The notes under the pieces: generated by a model
Told to the model about the DNA's origin: nothing
The model's database searches: none
The model's input: only the letters and a program-made list of their open reading frames with translations
Part shown: piece by piece, positions 37,499 through 49,500 of the stretch
How the letters are laid out: every line of letters begins with the position of its first letter
Numbering within the stretch: the stretch's first letter is position 1
Position numbers and translations under genes: made by a program
NCBI GenBank assembly: GCA_003342815.1
Contig: PTEX01000006.1
Coordinates: 2,611,338-2,675,337, forward strand
Reading direction: 5' to 3'
DNA: 64,000 nt
Origin: Eudromia elegans
Lineage: Eukaryota > Chordata > Aves > Tinamiformes > Tinamidae

Positions 37499-40400
37499 GA
37501 AATGAGGCTGGCTGGCTGACACTTTTTTTTTCCCCCCGAAAGTAGAAATTATTTAGTGAGTTGAGTGTGTAGCTCAGATTACTCAATTTTTGAATATCCT
37601 TATTGTCATGTTTTATATACACAGAAATATATTTATTTCCTTTTGTTTGCATCTAACTGAAACATATATATCTCCCTGCTGTGTAAGAATAATAATTGTT
37701 GCTATTACTGACATGATCTTTCAGCAAAGTTTCAAATTTAATTTGTAGAAATCCAGGTCTTTGTGTCATTCATGTACTTAATTTTGATCATTATTGGTAT
37801 ATTCAGTGCAACAGCTAAAAACTCTTAAAAAGACATTAATAAAACTTTTCATAAATAAAAACTGTTCATAAAAGCTACTGAACATATGTATCAAATCATA
37901 CTCATCCACTTTTCTAGTATGCTTCTTTTTCTGACCTCCCTCCTCCCTTTGTGATTTGTGTTTGGCTACAAAAGCAACCGTTGTCTCTAATCAAAGTAAG
38001 AAAATGTCAAAGTTTCAGTAAGCCATGAATAACGAACACTTCATTTCCTGTGGTTCTGTGAAAATGTGATTAGTTGGTAACAAGCATATTACAAATGCAG
38101 CTTGGGTCTTGTCTATGTTTTTAAAAAAAACATATATACTAACGTGTGCATATATACCCACATACACACACATATATAAATGTATATCTTGGGCTCTTTG
38201 TTTACCAGAATCACGCTGGGTAAAAGTTTAACTCTCATGTCAAGGCTATCTTCTCAATAGCACAACAGACAAACTTAAGTGAAGTGGAGAACAAAGTACG
38301 AATGTGTTTGCAACCAGCATTTCCATGAGATAATTCACATTTTACTATCTACTTACAAAAGGCCAGAGTGAGACCTGGTAGGCTGAGTAGAAAGGGGAAG
38401 GTGGGGGAAGGAAAGGTTGTGTTGTAACATATTTCCCTGGTTGACTCATAGTCCTTCAGCACACACTGGTAAACCAACTGAAGCTGCCTCATTCCGGTCT
38501 GTTTTAACTCTAATTACCCCTGTTTCAAATAGTTCAGAAATTTGGAAAGGTCAGAAGTCTGCTCAGCTATGAGTGAGGTGCCGAACGGGTGGGCCCTTAT
38601 GGTTGTGGTGGTCAAGTTGGCAATCTCAGCAGAAGAATGAAATCACCTCTGGTGACTAGCTTTGAAGTTGCTGTGCAGTGACGAGACTTTAGTGAAACCA
38701 AACCGTGGCCCTGCTTAAAGCCAATGATGGTTTTGTTGTTGAGTTGGATGGTGTCGGCGTTTGTAAAATTGTTTCAGTCCTCTCCTAGGATGAGCTTTCT
38801 TAGAGCATTCCATGGAAATGGTTCCCTTCTCCAGTGGCACTGGTGTGCTCTGTACTTGGGGCTGAGGATGTTCATTAGAGGCCAAGAGCAGCTCAATGAG
38901 AACTCCCTTTTTGGAACAAAGAAACAGGCAGGTCTTTCTGAGTAAAGAATTGAGAAGATACATCATGCTGTCTGGCGTCTCTCATAATTGCTGATTAGCA
39001 ATTTAAGAATGTATTCCTGAATATGCAGATTCTCTTAACTAAGTGACATGTCACCACATCATTTTAAAATAAATACAATCACATATTACTCTCTTGCACG
39101 GTTCTTTAGAACAAAACCCTTCAAAAGCTTGTAGGATGATCTATATACTTCCTTTTTAGTGGTTGCTATTATTTTAGGTGCCAAAACAACCATAAACAAT
39201 TTAAATTTTATTGAATAAATACATTAAAAAAAGAAAAAGATTAAATAGTTGTTTCCGATTATTAAAGTAGTATTAAAACAAGGTGGAAATATGTTTGAAG
39301 CTAACTCCCAGAGGACTTGGTGTCATAAGAAATGGCACTTTGTATTTTCCCTTTTAGGAAGGTGGCCTGTACCAGATGTAAGCTGAGAAATGACAATTGT
39401 CATTCACGTAAATGACTAGCAGCTTTATCATGACAGTCTCTGGGGCCGTCTTGAATTTTGGCAAGAGGCAAAGAGCAGGCCCATAAGAAAAAAGTAGTCC
39501 TTATGGGAACAGTAAAAAATATGTTGGCATTGTTTAATTCTTTCATAACATACTAAATTAATTTATTTGTTTTTAAGCCTTTTAAAGTATAATGCCATCA
39601 GGGAATGTGTTTTTCATATAATTCTCTTACAAATGCATTAAACTTGTAGGGAGAGTACTCTAATAGTAAACATCAACTGGTTATCCCCATTGGGTGACTG
39701 GGAGACAGCAGATCTGATTTTCTGCGACTTTACATTCTGCACAGTAATTAGCATCTATGCAAAATGATCTTTTCTGAATATTTTGACTACTTTTTACATG
39801 TATACGTACAAGTGTATAACATAGAGGGTTGCAGAGTATCTTACATTGTTTATAAAGTCTTGCAGGGCACCCTGTCATAACACATAGCACTTAGTAGTAG
39901 CTTTTGACAGCTTTTCTTGTTTGGCTAGTAATGTATATAGTTCAACTACTTCTTCCAAACCACTCAAACCACTGTACAGTATTCTCTGGACTAGGCTACT
40001 AGTTCTGAGAGGTGAATGAAACCCCTCAGTTAGCTCTTTGTTCAGTTGGATTATTTGAGAAGGAGAACACTGTTTAAGTAAATTGAATGGGAAACATATT
40101 TCCCAATATACAATGGGTAAAAAATAATCCCTCATTTTTTGTTCCTTAAGCCCTTTTATAGAGAGAATTTCCGTTAATCACTCACAAGGTAATAGCCTAG
40201 CAATGCCAACACTGCAAGAAAAACTTTACAGCCTTTACAGCTGTTTGGAGAGATGCCACCACTAAACCCAAAGTTAATTGCCTCTCTCTCATTTATATGG
40301 AACACTTTGATCTCCGAAGCTGTAGATGTTAAAGAGGAACACACCATCTCCCCCCTGGTTTTCCCCAGTTTATTCTCCATTACACTAAATGGCTTCTGTT

Positions 40401-43400
40401 TCTTACCACACATTATAACAGGTATCTTGGAGAGAAATAAAGAACAGAATTCAACGAAATCTTCTGGGCCTGTGAAGTTTCTCCAAATGCTGCCTGGCTG
40501 TCCACTTTACCACCTGTAGTACATTGCTGTGAGTCCTCATACATATCCAGACATGGAGAAAGCCAGGATATCAATCATTTTTTTGAATGCCTCAAAGATC
40601 ATCATTAATCTATAGGTCAGAAACACTTCATGTATTTGGAAAAATAGAAAGAAGTTGGTGCTCAGATGAAGCTTGGCAGACTTCCCTTAGAATCAGTGGA
40701 GCTCTGCCAATATATGCCAATGGAGGACAAGCTCCTTATTTGCAAAATCTCCCTTACTGACTAATTTTTTTCAGTAAGCTTTACCTTTTTGATTTCCTCT
40801 TGAGATTATCATGGAATGAAAGTAGTAATGAGAATTTTAGAATGTATATAATTTACAATAAAGGGAAAAGAAAATATGTGAATAAAATATAAAAGATAAA
40901 AGTATATAAAGGATATATACATACATATATGTGTATATATGCACAACTGACTGATAGGTATACATATATAACAGACTGAAATGAGGGAGGCCTATTTCTC
41001 AAGCACTGGTGAATTTTATTTCTGATTTTTATTCTGACAGTTGTTGTATCTATTTGTCTCTATCCCATCTGATAACTAAGATGTTAGTTTGCATCTGACA
41101 ATTCCCAATGGGTTTTGGATATCAGCACAATGACCTGAGCTTTTAGCTTCTTACCCAAAACTGTCCCTTTACCTTCTTTACTTAATCACCATCTTGGCTA
41201 CTATTCAAGTGTTTGATGTGTAAATCATGTTCAGCTCAAACCTTTTTTGAAGTCATCTCTTCTAGATCTTGATGCTATTTTTTTAAAAAACTTCCCTAGA
41301 AAGAGTCCTTCTTATCTATCCACATTCATCCACATCAATGATTTGTGTCTTAACATTGAGGGATCTCTTTTGTTTCTTTCTTCTTCTTTTTTTTTCTTTC
41401 TGTTTTTAACACAGCTGTGCGCTACCAAGGTCCATTCTGAACGACTCTGCAAAATCATTATCTTTCTCCATAATTTTGAGCATGCTGATACTTTCTTTGC
41501 ATCTCTTCCCTGCTCCCAACATTTTGTCTGTGTTTTCCTGTGGTCATGAAAAGCAATGGCTTAAAGGTGAAATTGTTTTTCCAAATTATAGAACAATTAA
41601 TGTTATGTCAGAGACTAGCAGATTGCTTACATTTAGAAACTTCAAAAATACAGTAAAATACAGAGGAAAACCAGCCATTCCTCAGGACTCTGAAAGCCTT
41701 TGTATCTTCTTTTTGTTTATTTGAAGTTTCCTTCGAATAACTTTGAGAAACTTCGTTTATTTCGAGGAAAACTAGTACCTCTACCAGGTTGTCCATTTGT
41801 GATGTAATGAATATCATTTGAATTAGCTGGAATGTCTTCTGTGATAGAAAATGTTAAAATTTATTTTAAACAGTAAAGAGTCAAATGCTTAAGAAAAAAA
41901 AAAAAGAAAAAACCCTCAAACTGTAGAATGCTTTAAGAGTGTTGTCAGAAATTAGTCACTAGAAACCAGGAACAATTCAGATTTTCCCTTGTGGTATGTT
42001 GCTTGTGAGAACAGTGCAGACTGTGTCACGCAAGTCTGAATCACAGACAAGCCACACAATACAGTGTGGAACCATGTTGTCCCTTGACTGGCCTTCAGGA
42101 AGGATGGTTGTCTTGGAAGATCTTCACCAAAGGAGCATGTGGGCCATGAGTTCAGGTAGATCTCATGGTTGAGGTGTCTAATTTTCGAGGTCTCCAGGCC
42201 TTATTGCCTGCTTTGGAATGGCTGGTATCGTCACAAATTACATGGGAGGAGCCTCTGTAACCTTGGCATTATAGGACATGAGACTAGTCATGTGCAAGAA
42301 GAAACATGGCAGAAGGAAACATCTTGCTTGCACTTCCCTCTCCCTGCCAAAGTGCACCACAAAACCCAAAAAAACAGCGTACACAGGCCAGGGACAAACT
42401 CACTGTTTGTTTCAGGCTACTGTTAGGAAGCTGTTACTTATTTGAAGTTTCAAACAAAATTACAAAATTGTAAAAAAGCATAAAAATCAGCAAAGGATGT
42501 GCTCTTTCCCCCCACCATAACATAAACCACACTATGACAAATTAGCAGGCTCTGCAACAGTCAGAAAAAAACAAATCTTTGCTCTGCTTTTTTTCACAGA
42601 AAGTTTTAAGAATAACACCCATAAGTATTGAAACGAGCCAGGACAGGAACAATGAAATTGAAAGGAAGTAGGTAACCTATACATTCCTTAACCTGCTCTG
42701 TTTATTTATCCATATTTTTGTATTTTTGGTAGAATTATTGGCAATGAAGCAGCGATAGTAATAGGGGGAAATCAAGACTAGATTCTGCAGAAGGCTTGTC
42801 TACGTAGGTCATTCTATGTACATGTAATTGAGGAATCTGTGCATAGAAAGGCCATAGGATGTAAGTCTGGTTCTGTGCTGCTATGGATGCCCAAGAAGAA
42901 ACTACCACGTGACTTGTCCAAGAGGCCAGCCTTACAGTGCCTCTGGCTCCCATGGGGCATCCCACCATATATTATCAGGTGCTTGTGTTTCACTTGTCTG
43001 CACTTTGAGGGCTCAGTGAGGTAGGCAGGGCAAGACACTGGAGGTCTTGCTTGTGCCAAGCCTATCCACACTGGAGACATATGCAAGCTCCACTCTCTGG
43101 TACCTGGGCAGAGCAAGTCAACCCGAATCGTGTCAAGTCTTGCTGAGCTGGACCACTTGCTTCTAATGCCTTCACACTGGGCACAGCTGCTCAAACTATG
43201 GTCTAAAGAGAAACTGGTGGAGGAGTCAAGGTGCTGAGTGATTTATCTATCCAGTTGGAAAGGATGCATATATCTCCATCTTGCTTTTGCAGTCCTGCCA
43301 CATAGAACATATATAGGCTAGTGCTATGGAAGGGAGAATATCATTTGGTTTGAATATCCAGCTTCTCTGTACTCTCTTTGGTGTTAGCTTCTCTTGTTGA

Positions 43401-44204
43401 GTGTGTGGATATCATACATGGCAATAGGGAAGAGAGAAATACTTTAGGAAAATAAACAAACAACCCCTCCCTCTCCAAAAAGGGAAAAAAAAAAGGCAAG
43501 AAAAAAAAAGGCAATAAGAAATTGTGGTTGTAAAACCACAAAAATTGGCAATAAAGCTCCAAGGCAAGTGTAAGCCTTGAAATTTCCTTTAGCTCTAAAA
43601 AAAAAAAAATTAAAAAAAAAAACCCAAACCAAAAAACCCCCAAAGCATAACAGCCCTCTTTCCATGGATTCCATCTTAGTGATGCTCCCCCCACACTTTT
43701 TTTAGGAAGATTTGAAAGAATTCTTTTGAACTCCGGCATGGGACTTTTTTTTTTTTCTGCTCTACGTTCTATGAAGAGTGTTCAGAGATATTTATCCCAC
43801 TAGATTTTTACTTAGAAATTAGAAATGCCAAGTGTGCTCTGTTATAGTTATCCTGGTGACTTCCTGGATGTCTCAGAGGATAGGTATTGATTTCTTCTCA
43901 ACAGAACAGCAGGAGTAAAAAATGTTGATGCTTCAACAAAGAAAATCTTAATCAGAACCTTTGCTAGTTGCTGGAAATAAAGAGTAATTTTAAACAAAAA
44001 AAGAACAAAGGCTTTAGAATAGGCTCACTTTGCAGTTGCTTTTTTCCAGTTGTTTAGTTTTCACTCTCTTGACTTTTGTAATATCATGTGGTCGATCGTA
44101 AGCGAGTCATTGACAGCAGACTTTCTAATACTAAAGAAAAAATGTACCAGGGACATGGGAAAAATAGGCGGGAGGACTGAGAAAGGAGAGGGGTTTTTTT
44201 TGTG
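37499..44204. other. Unannotated noncoding DNA with AT-rich simple stretches
   Basis: AT and TATA-type simple sequence occurs at 38128-38190 and 40890-40975, and A-rich low complexity at 41889-41907 and 43485-43635. The rest has no gene that I recognise; open frames are short and multi-frame. Confidence 0.45.
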
Positions 44205-44310
44205 CTTCCAGCTCGGCATGTAACTTTTCATGTGACCTTTGTGGCACTTAGTTGTTTTGCCCCTCAGTTTGTCGCTAGGTAAGGCAGGGATGAGAATCCT
44301 TGCCTTTTCT
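44205..44310 (+). repeat. MIR-like relic
   Basis: The plus strand reads CATGTGACCTTTGTGGCACTTAGTTG, CCCCTCAGTTTGTCGCTAGG, GGGATGAGAAT, in the order of the MIR core and 3' part (TGTGACCTTGGGCAAGTCACTTAAC, CCTCAGTTTCCTCATC). This also explains the long open frame on the opposite strand at 44061-44396, which is therefore not called as a gene. Confidence 0.5.
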
Positions 44311-45016
44311 TTTAAGAGCACTCTGAGCCACAGGACTTCCAGATTATTTTGTCTGTGTATCACAGACGTGGTATTTGGCTCTGTTTGTAGGTGCAAATGA
44401 CACTCTCCAATTACCCTTCGCTGGCATGTGAAGTGTAGAGAGTAAACAAATGGTATGAATGCTGAAAAGTAAATTTGATACTTTAAAATAGTGTCTATTA
44501 CATAATCTGGTTTGTTATTAGTAACACAAATAAAAAGCCCTGGATACCTAACCAGTATCTTGTCGCTGTAAAATATCCCCTTTTCAAAGGCTGCAAAAAT
44601 ATCTTAAGTTGTGCATCTGCTTACTGAGGAAGCAGCTATCAGTGTTATGTTTTGGAAATCTTGGTCTATAACCAGTTGGATGAGGCAGGCATGGTAGGAA
44701 GGGAAGTGCAGGGCAAAATTCATTTTTGACTGTTGCTGTGTTTTGAGTATAAGCTGATGACATTCTGTGAACATTTCTTTATTAGAATGGGCAGCATTCA
44801 CCTGTGAGGCTAAACAAGCAAAAGTTCTCTCTTAAAAATGAGTTGAGTCTGCTGTATGGATGCTCTCTAATGGCAGGTGTCAAAGACCCTAATTTAAAAC
44901 TAACTGTAGCATAACTATCATGTAACTAATGTCTTGAGGCTTTCAAAAACACTGCATTACATTTGAGAATAAAATTTAATTTAACATTTATCTATGTCTA
45001 TCTATCTTCTCTCTAG
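44311..45016. other. Unannotated noncoding DNA
   Basis: Nothing recognised except a short (TCTA)n patch at about 44990-45006. Confidence 0.5.
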
Positions 45017-45115
45017 AAGATCCACATCCCCCTTGTACTGGGAAGCCCAGAAGTGCACCCAGTACTCCAGGTGCGGCCTCACCAGAGCTGAGTAGGAACA
45101 AACATTTCACAGAGC
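45017..45115 (-). mobile_element. Internal fragment of CR1 ORF2
   Basis: On the minus strand the frame encodes [20 protein letters not shown], then [10 protein letters not shown]. This is the conserved segment just after the CR1 reverse-transcriptase domain. Both the 5' part and the 3' UTR of the element are missing, so this piece was cut down after insertion or is part of a rearranged copy. Confidence 0.88.
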
Positions 45116-46442
45116 GGAGAGGCAGCATTTGATTTATTTCTAAAAGCCATTGCAAGTGGTTCCATCAGCCTGCTGTTTGGAATACTTGTCTAGGAAGAGT
45201 GAGGCAGTTTCCTCTCCTCTGCATGGAGTAATGAAATCCAGTACACTCAGTGTCTGACTTACACCTGCCCTTTTGGCTGTAAACTAGTTTTGGTTTGTAT
45301 GGCTGGGCATGCCCCATCTCTTTCCATCTCACCCTACGCGTGGTGCAGGTTGCACTCTGTTGGTGGAAAATAGGCCAAGTAGGGCTAAAGGACCCCCTGG
45401 ATGTCAGATGACATGAGGAGGAGTCTTGTCTCTGCTGCTAGGATGTGCCATGCAGTTTACATGAAATTGCTGCTGGATTCAGAAGAGGACAAGTCCTGGG
45501 AGAAGGGAGAAAAGGGTTGTCTCCTTACAAGTTGCCTATTGATCATACTATAGTTTTAATGTCTGGCTTAATGACTGTGCTTGAGGCATACAGCGTGCTT
45601 AAAGACAGGTCACCTTCTTTGGAAATGTGAGTTTAAACTCTCTGGGGCCAAGGGGAGAATAGGACTGAGATCCTGCCCTGGCAACCACTAGATAATGGTA
45701 TAAAAGCAGGAATCCATCTCCCTTTCTGCCTCAGAAAAGCATGAACTATACTCATTTGTTTGAATAGATCCGTGCTGTGAGCAGAGGCTTCTGGGGTTCG
45801 GATGCTCTGTAAATCAAACTGCCTCCTTGAGTGAGCAGAACTTAAGGCACAGTCTTTGTAACGTTTTCTGTCGGCTGGGTCTAGATGGTGGCTGTCCACT
45901 GAGCGTGTTGTCACAAGAGAGTTGCTTGCGTGGGGTGGTCTCTCCTGTGGATGGCATCCTGAGGTACCTCCCTGACCTGTGCGTTGCATGGAGAGCTGCA
46001 CTCAGGGTTTGAATTTCCCTGTGGGATGGGAATGACTGAAAGGTAGATACTGTACTGCTAAACAGTAAAGTATCTAAATTTATTGCTGAAACTGGTCCAA
46101 CTTAGCTACAGGGCAAATTATCAAACTTTAATCGTGACTCAAAGCTAATAATTTAATGCACATTTTATAAAAGAAAAAATATGATTTATAATGATTGATA
46201 TGGTAGCAAGAGGCTTATTCTGCATAAAATTCCTGAAGGGTTATGCTGTGAGTAAAAGAAAAAGAACCCCATTAAACTGTCAAAATATTCGTATCATGAA
46301 ATATCACCATGCAAAAATATAAAAGCAAAAAACTCAGAGCAGAATCAACAAAGCACAACTGTTACTGGCATTCTTCCTGGGATATTTTTTTTCTCCTTGA
46401 CTTTCTCATAAAAACAATTTGAAAGAAGGACAAGTAGCTTAC
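45116..46442. other. Unannotated noncoding DNA
   Basis: GC-richer to about 46010, then AT-rich. No recognised gene. Confidence 0.45.
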
Positions 46443-46550
46443 CAGATTCTCTGGTATGCACTGGGGAAATCTTTATGGTGAACATTTGAGTCCCAAATGC
46501 ATAACAGCGAATACTCTTCATATTCACATCCATTCTGTATGAACCGCCGC
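46443..46550 (-). CDS. Candidate exon H (isolated, unidentified)
   Basis: A 108-bp minus-strand segment bounded by an acceptor-like AATCTCCAG (just above 46550) and a strong donor CTG|GTAAGC (46437-46442). It is open for 35 full codons, entering with 2 bases and leaving with 1. The peptide contains MDVNMKSIRCYAFGTQMFTI. The polypyrimidine tract before the acceptor is poor. I do not recognise the protein. It lies about 7.5 kb from candidate exon G and does not share its phase, so it may belong to another transcript or be chance inside a conserved noncoding stretch. Confidence 0.28.
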
Positions 46551-49500
46551 CTGGAGATTAGTCTTCCCCGGCCTTACATGTTGTATTATCCTTCCTACCA
46601 ATAGGAAAGCATGTAAAAATTGGAATATTAGCAATTTATGTACCAGTGTAAATGACTGCACGGAAGGAATTGGGTAGCTTTGCAGCTATCATACCTCTAG
46701 TGGAAATAATTATCTCCGGTTTAAACACTATAAATTACAGTTTAAAGAAGTACATGGTAAAGTAGTCTTGCCTGCTCAGCATCGTGTCTGCTTTCCCTCA
46801 GGAGTCAGCGTCTGGATGGTAGGTTTTCCTGCTACTGCTTTCCTCCAGTGGTCCTGTATTACTTCTTCCCCAGCTTGCCTCCTGCTGAAATAATTGCCAT
46901 GCTAATAACAATGTGTGGGGAAATGACCAGATGTGCTAGTTTTCTTAGACAATTATACCACTTTTTCCAATTTCCCAGACATTTTTTCATTTCTTTATTA
47001 AGTCACCGGTGCCAGGAGTTGGATTTTTCCAGCACATAAATCCTAATTAGTGAGCCAGAGGATCGAGAGCTCCATTTTACTCCTGATGTATCATTTCTCC
47101 TCTGTTCTTGCTTAATTGGCATTTTGAAAAGCCAACCCTTGTGTTTTTAAGCGTAAAAAGAAATACAGGGGTGTTTTGGGACAGAAATAGAAACCTGTTA
47201 AACGGAGAAAATTATGAGAAGAAGGTATAACTGAGATTGGGGCCAGCTGGTCATTCTGGGATTACAGGGCATGGAGGCCTGAAGAGAGGCTGAACTGACC
47301 CTTCCTGTCACCCGGTGCGACTGAGCTCTGTCCTGCCACGTCTGCTTGTTCTGTGCTTGCCATGAAACTTCATTAATGATGCTGTCAGCCCTGAAGAGCA
47401 CGTTCAGATTGCTTCCCCAGAGCTAAGGTATGGTTTGGTGCACTCCTGGGAATGGGCTGTGGGTTCCTGTTAGCATGAGATGGAGGGCAAAGAGGTCCGA
47501 CAGAAGATGAGATGACAAAGGGGTGGATTTTGCTACGTTGAACTGTGCAATTGGCTTACTGGGAAAGGAAAGGAGAGAGAGCGAGTAGAAGATGGTCCCC
47601 TCTGTCAGCCTTTACTACTGTTCTTAAAAGTACAGAGGCAGGGGAAGCAGGTCTGATATGCCCAGCCCCACAGTTTATTGTTGAAGGCAGCTGGTAAGAA
47701 CAACGATAACAAGATTTTCTGCCAGCTGGGAAGGGGTAACTCAGTTCAGATAACCTTACCCCATGGCTCCATAAAGGCCTGTCCAAAACTTGGATCTTTT
47801 GAGATTCAGAAAAGGATGATTAATTCCTCTTTTCATTTTTTTTGCTAATGCATTAATTGGTTCCAGGCAGACTGGGAACTGCACAGCCAAGATACTGCAA
47901 GGAAGGCTGCAGTCCAGGTAATTCAGGGGCTGTCAGCTGAGAAACACCAGAAGGTTCATCATAAAAACCTGGAGTCTTTCGTTCTCCCAAGCCTTCCCTA
48001 GGTCCGGAAAGTTTGAAGGGTGCTCAAGGAGAATGAAAGGAAAGAAGAGAAATGTCAGAATATCTTGGAGTTATTCCAGCCCTGCTGTGTTGCCTTTACA
48101 GGGAACCTCAGGAATCTGTCTCTCGACCCCAGGGAGCATGCCTCTGGCTCCTAAGATCCTCTTCCCAGCTGGGCAAGGCACTGTGTTGTAGCATTCCTTG
48201 TCCTGAAACATAAGCCTTACCTTTTCTTATGACCCAGCTGAGTACTCACATTCTCAGGGGGGTGTATGTGGGTGGCCATCCTCTGTTAGACAGAGCTTGA
48301 GCCTGTTATCTCGTTACTAAACACTTGGCTTATTGCTGCTGTCACTGCAGAATTCACGCTTACCAGGTGCTCCCCTTTTAGCCCTATGATTTGGTGTGTT
48401 CTCCCAGTAGGAATACTGGGAGGAAAAACAAAAACAAAAAACAAAAACCCCCAAACGGCATAACAACGATCTGCAGGTGGGTGCATGGCCAAATCTTGCC
48501 CTGCCAGTCAGCAACAGCACAGTATCACCAAACCACAAGAGCTTTTATGTGAGGCTTTTATTTAAAGGAAACAAGAAAACCCTGGCTTTAGTCATATTAA
48601 TTTTTCCTTTTTATTAGCTTTTAGGGAATGAGTAACAGCTCAGTGAGATGTGTTTGTAACAAATACAGGTTATGAAATAAGTTTATTTCATTATTTGTTC
48701 ATTTTGCAGTGAAAGTCTCTCCAAGTCTGCCTCCTAAATGATTTAACTCAACATTAGAATAGATGCTGCCAAATACCAGCTGATTCAATAGACGATGAGT
48801 TTCAAATTCCTGTTTTACATGGGGAATGTGATATAGAACAATGACCTCAATTTTCTGCGGTGTCCTCAGATTCACCTCTTTTTTGGCTGTCTCTTTTTCA
48901 GTATCGTATCATAATTTTTCAAGTCCTAAGGGTCTTATAAGGGCACTACTGTTTAATAATTAGACACCAGAGTTATGGTGACTCTACTGGTGACATCTTT
49001 ACAACTAACGAGTATGTAATAGAGTGTAATTAGAAGCTCTGGTCCTAGACTTTGACCTGTCTAAACCTTGTATACAACTAAGTGACTAGACAGCTCGTAA
49101 AACTCATTAGGAGTTATCTGCACCCCACTTTACAATGCTAAGTGAGGAAACTGTTTAGATTTAGCCTTAAGCCACCTGCTTCGTAATCTGTTGCTGTGCA
49201 CTCGGGTGATCCCGTCGTCCTTATAGTAACTGGAAAGCTACCAATGATTTCATTTCAAAGCAAATATTCTAATTCAGGAACTGTGGAATGGAAAGCGAGT
49301 CATTGTATTTGTCAGCATGTAACCTTCAGAAAGCTGGTAATTATGAAAGATTTCTTCAGTGCTATGGAGAAACTGATGAAATGATTGTAAAATGGAAGTA
49401 AAATAGCTAAAGAAAATCAGGGAAATATAGCTAAAATATATTTTGATGCGGTACATTTATCTAGGAAATATTTGGTGGTACTCGGTATCTTTTTACAGAT

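Noticed and set aside
37317-37652. 111-codon minus-strand frame as a host gene
   Set aside because: Its last 45 or so codons are the CR1 ORF2 C-terminus; the upstream part is unrelated flanking DNA.
44061-44396. 111-codon minus-strand frame that reads as protein-like
   Set aside because: The core of it is the antisense of a MIR-like relic, so the open frame is better explained as a repeat.
47312-47390. Exon-like segment with acceptor GCTCTTCAG and donor CGG|GTGACA
   Set aside because: Only 26 codons and a mediocre donor. The phase match to exon G has a one-in-three chance and it does not connect to exon H.
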